Assembly: GCF_046546475.1 (NCBI RefSeq)
Contig: NZ_JBKGXS010000004.1
Span: forward strand, 62,001 to 126,000
Direction of reading: 5' to 3'
Length of the DNA stretch: 64,000 bases
Source of the DNA: Pseudonocardia phyllosphaerae
GTDB taxonomy: Bacteria > Actinomycetota > Actinomycetes > Mycobacteriales > Pseudonocardiaceae
In this document: in pieces, positions 11,079-18,783 of the stretch
How positions within the stretch are numbered: the stretch's first letter is position 1
Layout: the number at the start of each line of letters is the position of its first letter
Notes under the pieces: generated by a model
Database searches by the model: none
What the model was told of the DNA's origin: nothing
Seen by the model: the letters and a program-made list of their open reading frames with translations, nothing else
Position numbers and translations under genes: made by a program

Positions 11079-12587
11079 GTGGATGAATCGGGGACCGACA
11101 ACGCGGACATCTCTCGGGCCAACAGCGCCCCCGGCCGGGCGGCAGGGGTGTGGCTTGTGCTGGTGGTGTCGTGCGCTGCTGAGTTCATGGTCGTCCTCGA
11201 CGCCTCGGTCGTGAACGTGGCACTGCCTGCGATCCAGGCCGGGCTGGGATTCGATCCGACCGGTCTGCAGTGGGTGGTCACGAGCTACGCGCTGGTGTTC
11301 GCTGGGTTTCTACTGCTCGGTGGGCGCCTAGCCGACCTGTACGGGCGGCGTCGCGTGTTTCTCGCCGGCTTGCTGGTGTTCACCGCGGCCAGCGTGGCCG
11401 GTGGCCTGGCCGTCTCTCCGGCGATGCTGGTGATCTCGCGCGGAGTGCAGGCCCTCGGTGCCGCGGTGCTGGCCCCGGCCAGCCTGACGATCCTGACCAC
11501 GACTTTCACCGAGGGGCCACGACGGGTGCGGGCACTGGCGATCTGGACCGCGCTGGCTTCTGCCGGGGGCGCCGCAGGCAGCCTGCTCGGCGGGGTCCTG
11601 ACCGAGTACCTGACCTGGCGGGCCACCCTGCTGATCAATCTTCCGATCGGCGCAATCGCGCTGCTGCTCGCCGCCCGCGCGCTGACCGGCGACCGGAGCG
11701 AGTCCCGCAGGACCCCCGGCTATGGCGCCGACGGCGGTGAGCCGACGCGGCGTCTCGACATGCCCGGTGCCGTGGCCGCTACCGTCGGCCTGGTCGCGCT
11801 GACCTTCGCCGTCTCCGGCGCACACGCACGCGGCTGGAGTTCGTCGACAACCCTGGCCGCGCTCGCAGTGGCCGTCGTCGGACTCGCTGTGTTCGTCGCC
11901 GACGAGGGCTGGTGGTCGCCTACCCCACTGGTGCCGCTACGACTGTTCCGCCTGCGCGCGATCATCGTCGGTAACGTAGCGATGCTGCTGGCCGGGGTGA
12001 CCCTGATGCCGATGTGGTACTTCCTCTCGCTCTACATGCAACTGAGCTTGCACCTGTCCGCGCTGGATACCGGGCTCGGGTTCCTGCCCCATACCCTGGT
12101 CACCGTCCTGGTCGGCGCCTGGCTCGCCCCACGGCTCATGGCCCGCATACCCGCCCGCACGCTACTCGCGGCCGGCTCGCTGCTGGCCGCGGCCGGGTTC
12201 TGGTGGCAGAGCCGTATCGCCCCCACCGACACCTACCTGTCCGGGGTCCTCGGACCCGCGGTGGTCATGTCGGTTGGCTGCGGGTTGCTCAACACCCCGC
12301 TGACCACCCTGGTCACCTCCGGAGTCGCCGGCGACGACGCCGGTGCCGCCTCCGGTCTGATGAACAGCACCAAGCAGGTGGGCGGAGCGCTCGGCCTCGC
12401 CGCCCTGCTCACCGTCGGCGCCGCGGCTACCAGCACTGGGCACCTCGAGCAGGGCGACCCGGCCGAGCTCATCGCCGCGTTCTCCACCGCCTTCGCGGTG
12501 ATGGCCCTGCTCATGACCGCAGTTGCGGTACTCGCCGCCGTGCTGCCCGCGCCCCGACACCAACGATGCGACTCCGGCACCAGATAG
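11079..12587 (+). CDS. MFS drug exporter, DHA2 (14-TM) family
   Basis: A 502-residue proton-driven efflux pump of the EmrB/QacA type. TM1 carries the LDASVVNVALPAI motif, the loop after TM2 the GGRLADLYGRRRVF motif A, and TM5 the AGGAAGSLLGG motif C of antiporters. About 14 hydrophobic segments can be counted, and the C-terminal half keeps MNSTKQVGGALGLA. I chose the GTG at 11079 (GGAAGG ~9 nt upstream); an ATG at 10965 would overlap its own promoter. It is controlled by the divergent TetR. The substrate is likely a hydrophobic antibiotic, dye or quinone. Confidence 0.9.
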   Translation: MDESGTDNADISRANSAPGRAAGVWLVLVVSCAAEFMVVLDASVVNVALPAIQAGLGFDPTGLQWVVTSYALVFAGFLLLGGRLADLYGRRRVFLAGLLVFTAASVAGGLAVSPAMLVISRGVQALGAAVLAPASLTILTTTFTEGPRRVRALAIWTALASAGGAAGSLLGGVLTEYLTWRATLLINLPIGAIALLLAARALTGDRSESRRTPGYGADGGEPTRRLDMPGAVAATVGLVALTFAVSGAHARGWSSSTTLAALAVAVVGLAVFVADEGWWSPTPLVPLRLFRLRAIIVGNVAMLLAGVTLMPMWYFLSLYMQLSLHLSALDTGLGFLPHTLVTVLVGAWLAPRLMARIPARTLLAAGSLLAAAGFWWQSRIAPTDTYLSGVLGPAVVMSVGCGLLNTPLTTLVTSGVAGDDAGAASGLMNSTKQVGGALGLAALLTVGAAATSTGHLEQGDPAELIAAFSTAFAVMALLMTAVAVLAAVLPAPRHQRCDSGTR

Positions 12588-12782
12588 AGGACCCCTCACC
12601 GGACGCTTCCGCGACATCTCTCGGCCTGACGACCGGCAGACCGAGATCAGCCTGCATATGGGACGACGGCAGCGCGCGCCGCTGCATCGTCCAGCGGCAC
12701 CTCTCGTCCGCGAACTGGGTCGCCCCCCATCACCTCGACCAGGCCCTGCACTGGTTCGCGGGCTTCATGCCCGGCCCCCGCG

Positions 12783-13244
12783 TCACACCTGCCGGTAGCC
12801 CGGGTGCACGCCGGGAGTGAGGCCCTGGTCGTCGGCGATGCGGGTGAGCAGCCGGTGCAGGGTGGCGCGCTCGGTGTCGTCGAGGGCGGCGAGCAGGGCG
12901 TCGTCGTGGGCGTGCGCGACCCGGCCGATCCGGCTCAGCATCGCCTCCCCCGCGTCGGTGAGGTGCAGCGCGTGCAGCCGCCGGTCGTCGGGGTTGCGGC
13001 GACGCTCCAGCAGGTCCCGGTCGGCGAGCCCGTCGACGAGTGCGACGAGCCGGCTGGCCGGCATACCCAGGTGCGTGGCGAGGGCCTGCTGCGAGCGGCC
13101 CGGCTCGACGGCGACCGCGCGCAGCAGCCCGGTCTGCGGCGGCGTGAGGTCCAGCGCGGCGACCCGCTCGGCGTAGCGGGCGGCGGCGTGCGCCCCGATC
13201 TGGGCGAGCAGGAACGCGGAACCGGCGCGCGGGATCGTCGTCAC
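12783..13244 (-). CDS. MarR family transcriptional regulator
   Basis: A 153-residue winged-helix repressor. The DNA-binding part is QQALATHLGMPASRLVALVDGLADRDLLERRRNPDDRRLHAL (residues ~52-93), with the wing DRR motif typical of MarR, flanked by dimerisation helices. A GTG start is preceded by TACGGT at 6 nt, suggesting a leaderless message. It is divergent from a membrane protein/LLM oxidoreductase operon across 77 bp rich in inverted repeats, so it probably controls that operon and itself. The 195 bp between it and the MFS gene hold no gene I can support. Confidence 0.87.
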   Translation of the reverse strand: MTTIPRAGSAFLLAQIGAHAAARYAERVAALDLTPPQTGLLRAVAVEPGRSQQALATHLGMPASRLVALVDGLADRDLLERRRNPDDRRLHALHLTDAGEAMLSRIGRVAHAHDDALLAALDDTERATLHRLLTRIADDQGLTPGVHPGYRQV

Positions 13245-13250
13245 CGCTCG

Positions 13251-13256
13251 ACCGTA
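13251..13256 (-). promoter_or_regulatory. leaderless -10 element of the MarR gene
   Basis: On the minus strand TACGGT is followed by 6 nt and the GTG start; no ribosome site intervenes. Confidence 0.5.
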
Positions 13257-13283
13257 TCAGTTGACAAACGGTGTACACAGATA

Positions 13284-13320
13284 ATCGTTCAGTACTGTAA
13301 CGACTATCGAGGTGAACGAT
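13284..13320. promoter_or_regulatory. inverted repeats in the MarR/membrane-protein promoter region
   Basis: ATCGTTCA (13284-13291) is exactly repeated in reverse as TGAACGAT (13313-13320), and inside lies CAGTACTG, a perfect 8-bp palindrome flanked by TCGTT and AACGA. A consensus TTGACA sits just upstream (13261). These are good candidates for the MarR operator. Confidence 0.5.
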
Positions 13321-13321
13321 C

Positions 13322-13999
13322 ATGGCGACCATCGCGTCCGACCGCCCCGTCCCGCTCGCCACCGGCGGCCCTCCGCTGCTCGTCCCCGCCGCCGCGCTCA
13401 CGGTGCTCACCGTCGCCGGTGCGGTGCTCGGGGGAGCCGGGCCGCGCCCGGACACGGCTCCGGCGGAGGTCCTGGCCTACGACCTCGCCCACCCCGGCAC
13501 TCTCGGCCTGGGCGCGGCGCTGCTGTTCGGTTCGGCGTTCCCGCTGGTCGTCTACGCCGCGACCGCGCTGCGCCGGATGGAGCGCCTCGGTGCCGCCGTC
13601 CCCGGCCCGCTGATCGGCTACGCGGGTGCGGTGCTCGCCGCGGCGTCGCTGTCGGTGAGCGCACTGGCCTCGTTCGTCGCGGCGCGGACCGTCTCGCTCG
13701 GCGATGTCACGCTCGCCCGGACGCTGGCCTGGGTCTGGTTCGGTGCCGGCGGGCCCGGGTTCGCCGCGCCGATGGGGCTGCTCGTGCTCGGCCTGGCCGT
13801 ACCGGCGCTGCTGTTGCGGCTGATCCCCCGCCCGCTCGCCGTCGCCGGGATCGTGATCGGCGTGCTCGCGCTGCTGAGCGTGTTCTCCCTGGCCGCCGAC
13901 GTTCTGTACCCGCTCGTCCCGGTCGGCCGGTTCGGCGGTCTGCTGATGCTGCTCGGGTTCGCGCTCACCCTGCCCACGCGCCCGGCCGGTGCCCGGTGA
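13322..13999 (+). CDS. six-TM membrane protein, function unknown
   Basis: A 225-residue hydrophobic protein with about six transmembrane helices (roughly residues 20-40, 62-82, 97-122, 135-150, 156-175, 180-200). The pattern of small residues and few charges resembles DUF4386-type membrane proteins, but I do not recognise it firmly. GAGGTG lies before the ATG. It is translated together with the following LLM oxidoreductase through a GTGA overlap and is divergent from MarR, so the trio probably forms one stress-responsive unit. Confidence 0.75.
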   Translation: MATIASDRPVPLATGGPPLLVPAAALTVLTVAGAVLGGAGPRPDTAPAEVLAYDLAHPGTLGLGAALLFGSAFPLVVYAATALRRMERLGAAVPGPLIGYAGAVLAAASLSVSALASFVAARTVSLGDVTLARTLAWVWFGAGGPGFAAPMGLLVLGLAVPALLLRLIPRPLAVAGIVIGVLALLSVFSLAADVLYPLVPVGRFGGLLMLLGFALTLPTRPAGAR

Positions 14000-14802
14000 G
14001 CGCCCCGTTCCGGTTCGGCGTGATCGCGGCCGCGCACGGTTCCGGCGACGCGTGGACCGCACGGGCCCGCCGGGTCGCCGAGCTCGGCTACTCCACCCTG
14101 CTCACCCCGGACAACCTCCCGGCGCACGAACCGCTGCTCGCTCTGGCCACGGCGGCGGCCGCGGCGCCGACGCTGCGGGTGTGCCCGTTCGTGCTGGCTG
14201 CGCCGCTGCGGACCCCGGCGTCGGTCGCCTGGCAGGCCACGTCGCTGACCGCGCTCACCGGTGGACGGTTCGAGCTGGGCCTGGGCACCGGCCGTCCGGA
14301 CGCCCGCGACGAGGCGGCGGCGCTCGGCATGTCCTGGGGCACGGGGGCGGAGCGTCTGGCCGCGGTGCGCGCCGCCGTCGACGCGACGCGCGAACGGTCA
14401 CCGGCGACCCCGGTGGTGCTGGCCGCGTCCGGCCCGAAGGCGCTCGCGACGGCTGCGGAGATCGCCGACACCGTGTTCCTCGCGGCCCGGCCCACCACCT
14501 CGCGGGACGAGGTCGTCGCGATGGCGGCGGTGGTGCGCGCGGCCGGGCGCGAGCCGGAGATCGGGATGAACCTGTTCGCCGTCGGCGACGACGTGCCTGA
14601 AGAAATGCTGCGCTGGGCCGGACCGGGTGCGGCCGAGGCGCTCGCCGACCCGGACAGCCTGGTGCGGCTACGCGGGACCCCGACGGCGATGGCCGACGAG
14701 CTGCGCCGCCGCCGCGACACGCTCGGGGCCGGCTACTTCGCGGTGTCCGAGGGCGGGGCGGAGGCGCTGGCGCCGGTGGTGGAACTGCTGAGCGGCACCT
14801 GA
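13996..14802 (+). CDS. LLM-class (luciferase-like) flavin/F420-dependent oxidoreductase
   Basis: A 268-residue TIM-barrel oxidoreductase. FRFGVIAAAHGSGDAWTARARRVAELGYSTLLTPDN at the N-terminus and LTGGRFELGLGTG near residue 90 are standard luciferase-like signatures; AASGPKALATAAEIADTVFLA forms the C-terminal cofactor-binding region. Actinobacterial members usually use coenzyme F420 or FMN. The GTG start overlaps the upstream TGA (GTGA), so it is coupled to the membrane protein. It runs tail to tail into the transporter gene 20 bp away. Substrate unknown. Confidence 0.88.
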   Translation: MSAPFRFGVIAAAHGSGDAWTARARRVAELGYSTLLTPDNLPAHEPLLALATAAAAAPTLRVCPFVLAAPLRTPASVAWQATSLTALTGGRFELGLGTGRPDARDEAAALGMSWGTGAERLAAVRAAVDATRERSPATPVVLAASGPKALATAAEIADTVFLAARPTTSRDEVVAMAAVVRAAGREPEIGMNLFAVGDDVPEEMLRWAGPGAAEALADPDSLVRLRGTPTAMADELRRRRDTLGAGYFAVSEGGAEALAPVVELLSGT

Positions 14803-14822
14803 GACGCCGCACCGTGCTCTGC

Positions 14823-16016
14823 TCACCACCACTCGACGTCGAGCTTGGACTCGATGTCGCGCACGTGCTGCCGGGCGCAGGCCGGGCACAGCCACGACGT
14901 GCGGCCCCGCTCGTCGCGGTCGGAGACCCAGCCCAGCACGCTCGCACCGGCGGCGTCGCCGGGACGGGCGGAGCCGCAGAGCCTGCAGGCCGTGGGCGCG
15001 GTGGTGGTCACCGCCGTGATGCTGCCGCAGCCGTGGCCGCCGCCCGGGGTCGGCTCCTCATCGAGGTGTGCGCGGCGGCGGCCGAGCCGGTTCGCGATCG
15101 TCGCGCAGGCCATGAGCTGGATCTGGTGGAACAGCATCACCGGCAGCACGACCATCGCCGCGGCCGGGCCGCCGAACAGGACACCGGCGATCGGCAGGCC
15201 GCTGGCCAGCGACTTCTTCGACCCGCAGAACACGATCGCGATCCGGTCCGCGGCGTCGAAGCCGAGGGCGCGGGAACCGAGCGCGGTGATCACGAGTGCC
15301 AGCACCAGCAGCAGCACACAGACGGCCAGCAGCGTCACCAGCGACACCGGGGTCAGCGCCCGCCAGGTCCCGGCGACCACACCCGCGCTGAACGCCGAGT
15401 ACACGACCAGCAGGATCGAGCCTCGGTCGACGAGGTTGAGCCGCTTGCGGTGCCGCGCCACCCAGCCCCCCACCAGTGGCCGGGCCAACTGTCCCGCGAG
15501 GAACGGGACGAGCAGCCGCAGCGCGATGTCGCCGATGCTCGACAGGTCGATGCCGCCGCTGGTGGCCAGCAGCAGCGCCGCGAGCAGCGGGGTCACGACG
15601 ACACCGAGCACGTTCGACACCGACGCGGCCACGATCGCCGCCGGCACGTTGCCGCGGGCGATCCCGGTGAACGCGATCGAGGACTGCACCGTCGAGGGCA
15701 GGCAGCACAGGAACACCACGCCGGTGGCCAGCGACGTCGGCAGCAACCATTGGGGCAGCGCAAGTGCGGCCAGACCGAGCAGGGGGAAGACGACGAACGT
15801 CGCAGCGAGCACCGTCGAATGGAGCCGCCAGTTCCGCAGCCCGCCGAGCGCCTCGGCGGCGGAGAGCCGGGCTCCGTAGAGGAAGAACAGCAGCGCGATC
15901 GCGACCGTCACGGCCACGTCGACGCCGTCGGCCACCGCGCCGCGGGCCGGCAGCAGCGCCGCCACCCCGACGGTGGCCAGCAGCAGGACGAGGAACGGAT
16001 CGGGACGGACGCGCAT
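14823..16016 (-). CDS. BASS-type (SBF-like) transporter fused to a C-terminal zinc ribbon
   Basis: A 397-residue protein. Residues 1-~320 form a 9-10 helix transporter of the bile acid:sodium symporter-like family (LLFFLYGARLSAAEAL, VFLCCLPSTVQSSIAFT, FCGSKKSLASGLPIAGVLF), the SBF-like/YfeH branch. The last 62 residues hold CRLCGS and CPAC, a zinc ribbon ending in LDVEWW, which resembles small stand-alone actinobacterial proteins. No stop separates the two parts; a GTG at 15011 could start the ribbon separately. The ATG at 16016 has a weak ribosome site. It is divergent from a LysR regulator with a strong dyad between, the likely control point. Confidence 0.8.
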   Translation of the reverse strand: MRVRPDPFLVLLLATVGVAALLPARGAVADGVDVAVTVAIALLFFLYGARLSAAEALGGLRNWRLHSTVLAATFVVFPLLGLAALALPQWLLPTSLATGVVFLCCLPSTVQSSIAFTGIARGNVPAAIVAASVSNVLGVVVTPLLAALLLATSGGIDLSSIGDIALRLLVPFLAGQLARPLVGGWVARHRKRLNLVDRGSILLVVYSAFSAGVVAGTWRALTPVSLVTLLAVCVLLLVLALVITALGSRALGFDAADRIAIVFCGSKKSLASGLPIAGVLFGGPAAAMVVLPVMLFHQIQLMACATIANRLGRRRAHLDEEPTPGGGHGCGSITAVTTTAPTACRLCGSARPGDAAGASVLGWVSDRDERGRTSWLCPACARQHVRDIESKLDVEWW

Positions 16017-16073
16017 GGCACCGATTCTCGACGCACCGCTGCCATCCGGAAACCGGCTCACCACGATGAGTGT

Positions 16074-16104
16074 CAGCGTAGAACGTGATGACCGGTCTAC
16101 GCTG
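16074..16104. promoter_or_regulatory. 9-bp inverted repeat between transporter and LysR genes
   Basis: CAGCGTAGA and TCTACGCTG are exact reverse complements 13 bp apart. The right arm contains TACGCT (16098-16103), which lies 6 nt before the LysR GTG and serves as its leaderless -10. This fits an autoregulatory LysR box. An outer pair, CTCACCA (16057) and TGGTGAG (16103), is also exact. Confidence 0.6.
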
Positions 16105-16109
16105 GTGAG

Positions 16110-16985
16110 GTGCTGGATCCGGTACTGCTGCGCTCGTTCACCGCGGTCGCGCGGCTGCGCAGCTTCACCGCCGCCGCCCGGGCCCTCGGACTGGGCCAGT
16201 CGACGGTCAGCCAGCACGTCCGGAAGCTGGAGGCGGTGGTGGACCGTCCGCTGCTGGACCGGGACACCCACACCGTCGTCCTCACCGCGGACGGCGAGGC
16301 CATGCGCGCGTTCGCGGCCACCATCCTCGACGCCGGCGACCGCGCGCTCGCGCACTTCCGGGCATCACGGGTGCACGGCCGCGTCCGGTTCGGTGTCTCG
16401 GAGGACCTGGTGCTCGCCAGCCTGCCCGCGGTGCTGGCCGAGTTCCGGCACCGCCACCCCGACGTCGACGTCGAGCTGACCGTCGGGCTCGCCGCGCAGC
16501 TCGAACGCGGCCTCGGCGACGGCGAGCTGGACCTGGTCTACGCCAAGCGCCCACCCGGCCCGGACGACGGCCGCTCGGTCGTCCGGCGGGACCGGTTCGT
16601 CTGGGTGGCCGCACCCGGATTCCGGCTCCGGCCCGACGACCCGGTGCCGCTGCTGGCCTATCCCCCGCCGAGCCTGTCGCGCACCGAGGCCGTCGGGGCG
16701 CTGGAGACGGCAGGGCGCGCGTGGCGGATGGCCTGCACCAGCGGGTCGCTGTCCGGGCTGCGCGCCGCCGCCCTCGCCGGGCTCGGGGTGCTCGCGCACG
16801 CCGGCACGCTCGTCCCGGACGGGCTCGAACCGCTGCCGCCCAGGGCCGGGCTGCCCGAGCTGGGCCCGGTCGACGTCGTGCTGCTGCGGGGGCGGCGGGC
16901 CTCGGAGCCTGCCGAGGCGCTGGCCCGCAGCATCGCCGACGCCGAGGTCGACCGGTCCCCGACGCCACCGCTGCCCCGGCGCTGA
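16110..16985 (+). CDS. LysR family transcriptional regulator
   Basis: A 291-residue regulator: winged HTH at residues 1-60 (FTAVARLRSFTAAARALGLGQSTVSQHVRKLE) and a periplasmic-binding-like effector domain. It opens at GTG 16110, 6 nt after TACGCT. The effector domain is slightly short at the end. It is divergent from the BASS-type transporter, 93 bp apart, with a perfect dyad over its own promoter. By LysR precedent it would activate the transporter when its ligand is bound and repress itself. Confidence 0.88.
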   Translation: MLDPVLLRSFTAVARLRSFTAAARALGLGQSTVSQHVRKLEAVVDRPLLDRDTHTVVLTADGEAMRAFAATILDAGDRALAHFRASRVHGRVRFGVSEDLVLASLPAVLAEFRHRHPDVDVELTVGLAAQLERGLGDGELDLVYAKRPPGPDDGRSVVRRDRFVWVAAPGFRLRPDDPVPLLAYPPPSLSRTEAVGALETAGRAWRMACTSGSLSGLRAAALAGLGVLAHAGTLVPDGLEPLPPRAGLPELGPVDVVLLRGRRASEPAEALARSIADAEVDRSPTPPLPRR

Positions 16986-17051
16986 ACGGCACTGAACGGC
17001 ACTGGGCAGAGCCGCGGACCACCGAGCAGCCCGGACTCCCGGCCGACCGCC

Positions 17052-17057
17052 TAGAGT
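17052..17057 (+). promoter_or_regulatory. leaderless -10 element of the PheC-like gene
   Basis: TAGAGT is followed by 6 nt and the GTG at 17064; no ribosome site is present. Confidence 0.5.
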
Positions 17058-17063
17058 CCGGCC

Positions 17064-17858
17064 GTGCGCCGATGCCCAGCCGTACTCGTGCTCCTGCTGC
17101 TGCTCGCTGCGCTGACCGGCTGCGGCGGCGCGGCACCGGACGCCTCCGCCGGGTCACCCACACTGGACCGGATCGCGCGGTCGCACGAGCTGCGGGTCTG
17201 CTCCACCGGCGACTACCGCCCCCTCACTCACCTCGACCGCGGAACCTGGCGCGGCATCGACGTCGACATGGCGGCCGACCTCGCGGGGAAGCTCGACGCG
17301 AAGGTGACCATGGTGCCGACGACCTGGAAGACCCTCACCGACGACGTCGTCGCCGGGCGCTGCGACATCGCCGTCGGCGGGGTGTCGGTGACCCCCGACC
17401 GCGCGGCGAAGGCCGCGTTCACGATCCCCTACCTGCGCGACGGGAAGACCCCGATCGTCCGCTGCCCGGACGTCGCGAGGTACTCCACGGTCGAGCAGAT
17501 CGACCGCCCCGGCGTGCGGGCCGTGGTCAACCCCGGCGGCACCAACGAGCGGTTCGCCCGCGAGCACCTGACGAAGGCGACGATCGTGCCCTACCCGGAC
17601 AACAACACGATCTTCGACGCCGTCGCCGACGGCCGCGCCGACCTCATGGTCACCGACGCGATCGAGACCCGCTGGCAGGCCGCCCAGCACAAGGGCGTCC
17701 TGTGCTCGGTGCACCCCGACCAGCCGTTCACCGACTCGCAGAAGGCGTACCTGACCCCGCCCGGCGACCCGGCCTTCACCGAGCGCGTCAACGGGTGGCT
17801 GCGCACCGCCCTCGACGACGGCACCTGGGAGCGGTTCGCCCGTCCCTGGCTCGGCTGA
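17064..17858 (+). CDS. PheC-like exported lipoprotein (cyclohexadienyl dehydratase or amino-acid-binding protein)
   Basis: A 264-residue extracytoplasmic lipoprotein: signal peptide residues 1-19 with lipobox LTGC and lipidated Cys20. The mature part is a type-II periplasmic-binding fold that looks much closer to secreted cyclohexadienyl dehydratase (PheC) than to ordinary solute-binding proteins: LDRIARSHELRVCSTGDYRP, GIDVDMAADLA, IPYLRDGKTPIVRC, VNPGGTNERFA and DLMVTDAIETR all follow the PheC pattern. PheC converts prephenate or arogenate to phenylpyruvate or phenylalanine. No permease or ATPase gene is nearby, which also argues against an ABC receptor. Enzyme activity is inference. Confidence 0.75.
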   Translation: MRRCPAVLVLLLLLAALTGCGGAAPDASAGSPTLDRIARSHELRVCSTGDYRPLTHLDRGTWRGIDVDMAADLAGKLDAKVTMVPTTWKTLTDDVVAGRCDIAVGGVSVTPDRAAKAAFTIPYLRDGKTPIVRCPDVARYSTVEQIDRPGVRAVVNPGGTNERFAREHLTKATIVPYPDNNTIFDAVADGRADLMVTDAIETRWQAAQHKGVLCSVHPDQPFTDSQKAYLTPPGDPAFTERVNGWLRTALDDGTWERFARPWLG

Positions 17859-17893
17859 CCGTTCCTGTCAGGGGTCCGTGCCACGGTGCCTGC

Positions 17894-18778
17894 ATGCGGA
17901 TCGTGGTGACGACACCGACCGGGAACGTCGGCTCGCGGGTGCTCCGGCTCCTGGTGCAGGCCGGGGTGCGACCGGTGGCCCTCGTGCGCGACCCGGCCCG
18001 GCTGCCGCCGGACCTGACCGGGTTCGTCGAGGTGGCGCAGGCCGACCAGACCGACGGCGACGCCGTCCTGCGCGCGACGGCGGGGGCGGACCGGCTGTAC
18101 TGGGTGAACCCTCCGGGGCCGCCCGGTTCGGATCCGATGGAGCAGCACGCCGCCTGCGCGGAGGTGGTGGCCGCGGCCGTCCGGGAGAACGGGATCGGCG
18201 GCACCGTGTTCCAGAGCAGTGGCGGCGCGGAGCGGCGGCACTGCACCGGCGACATCGACGGGCTCGGTGCGACCGAGGAGGCGCTCGACGCCACCGGGGC
18301 ACCGGTCCTGCACCTGCGCTGCGGCTACTTCACGACGAACCTGTTGATGTCGGCGGCGGAGATCGCGGACGGCACGCTGTCCACGCCGTGGCCGCTGGAC
18401 CATCCGTTGCCCTGGGTGGATCCGCGCGACATCGGCGACGTGGCCGCCGTGCGGCTGCTCGGCCCCGCGTGGACGGGCCGGAGCGTCCAGGGTGTGCACG
18501 GCCCCGAGGACCTCTGCTTCGCGCAGGCGGCGGACGTGCTGACCGGCGTGCTCGGGCACCCGGTGCGCCCGGTGCACCTGCCCGACGCCGAGTTCCGCGC
18601 GATGCTCGCCGGTGCCGGGATGAGCCCGCCCGAGGTCGACGCCGTCGCCGGCATGGCCGCCGGGCTGACCGACGGCATCGCCCCCGAGCCACCGCGGGAC
18701 GCGACGACCACCACGCCGACGTCGCTGCGGTCGTGGGCCGCGGAGCACCTGCGCGAGGCCGTCGCGTCCGGCCCTTGA
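17894..18778 (+). CDS. NmrA-like NAD(P)H-binding protein
   Basis: A 294-residue Rossmann-fold protein of the atypical short-chain dehydrogenase (NmrA/QOR2) group. MRIVVTTPTGNVGSRVLRLL gives the GxxGxxG dinucleotide site (TPTGNVG); LRCGYFTTNLL near residue 145 and DPRDIGDVAAVRLL near 175 are family landmarks. The usual catalytic Tyr-Lys pair is not evident, so it may be a quinone reductase or a redox sensor. It starts 35 bp after the PheC-like gene on the same strand and runs tail to tail with the VWA gene 5 bp away. Confidence 0.85.
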   Translation: MRIVVTTPTGNVGSRVLRLLVQAGVRPVALVRDPARLPPDLTGFVEVAQADQTDGDAVLRATAGADRLYWVNPPGPPGSDPMEQHAACAEVVAAAVRENGIGGTVFQSSGGAERRHCTGDIDGLGATEEALDATGAPVLHLRCGYFTTNLLMSAAEIADGTLSTPWPLDHPLPWVDPRDIGDVAAVRLLGPAWTGRSVQGVHGPEDLCFAQAADVLTGVLGHPVRPVHLPDAEFRAMLAGAGMSPPEVDAVAGMAAGLTDGIAPEPPRDATTTTPTSLRSWAAEHLREAVASGP

Positions 18779-18783
18779 CCGGG

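Noticed and set aside
12588..12782. A small gene in the gap after the exporter
   Set aside because: Short frames exist but none has a ribosome site, promoter or plausible protein; I see nothing supportable.
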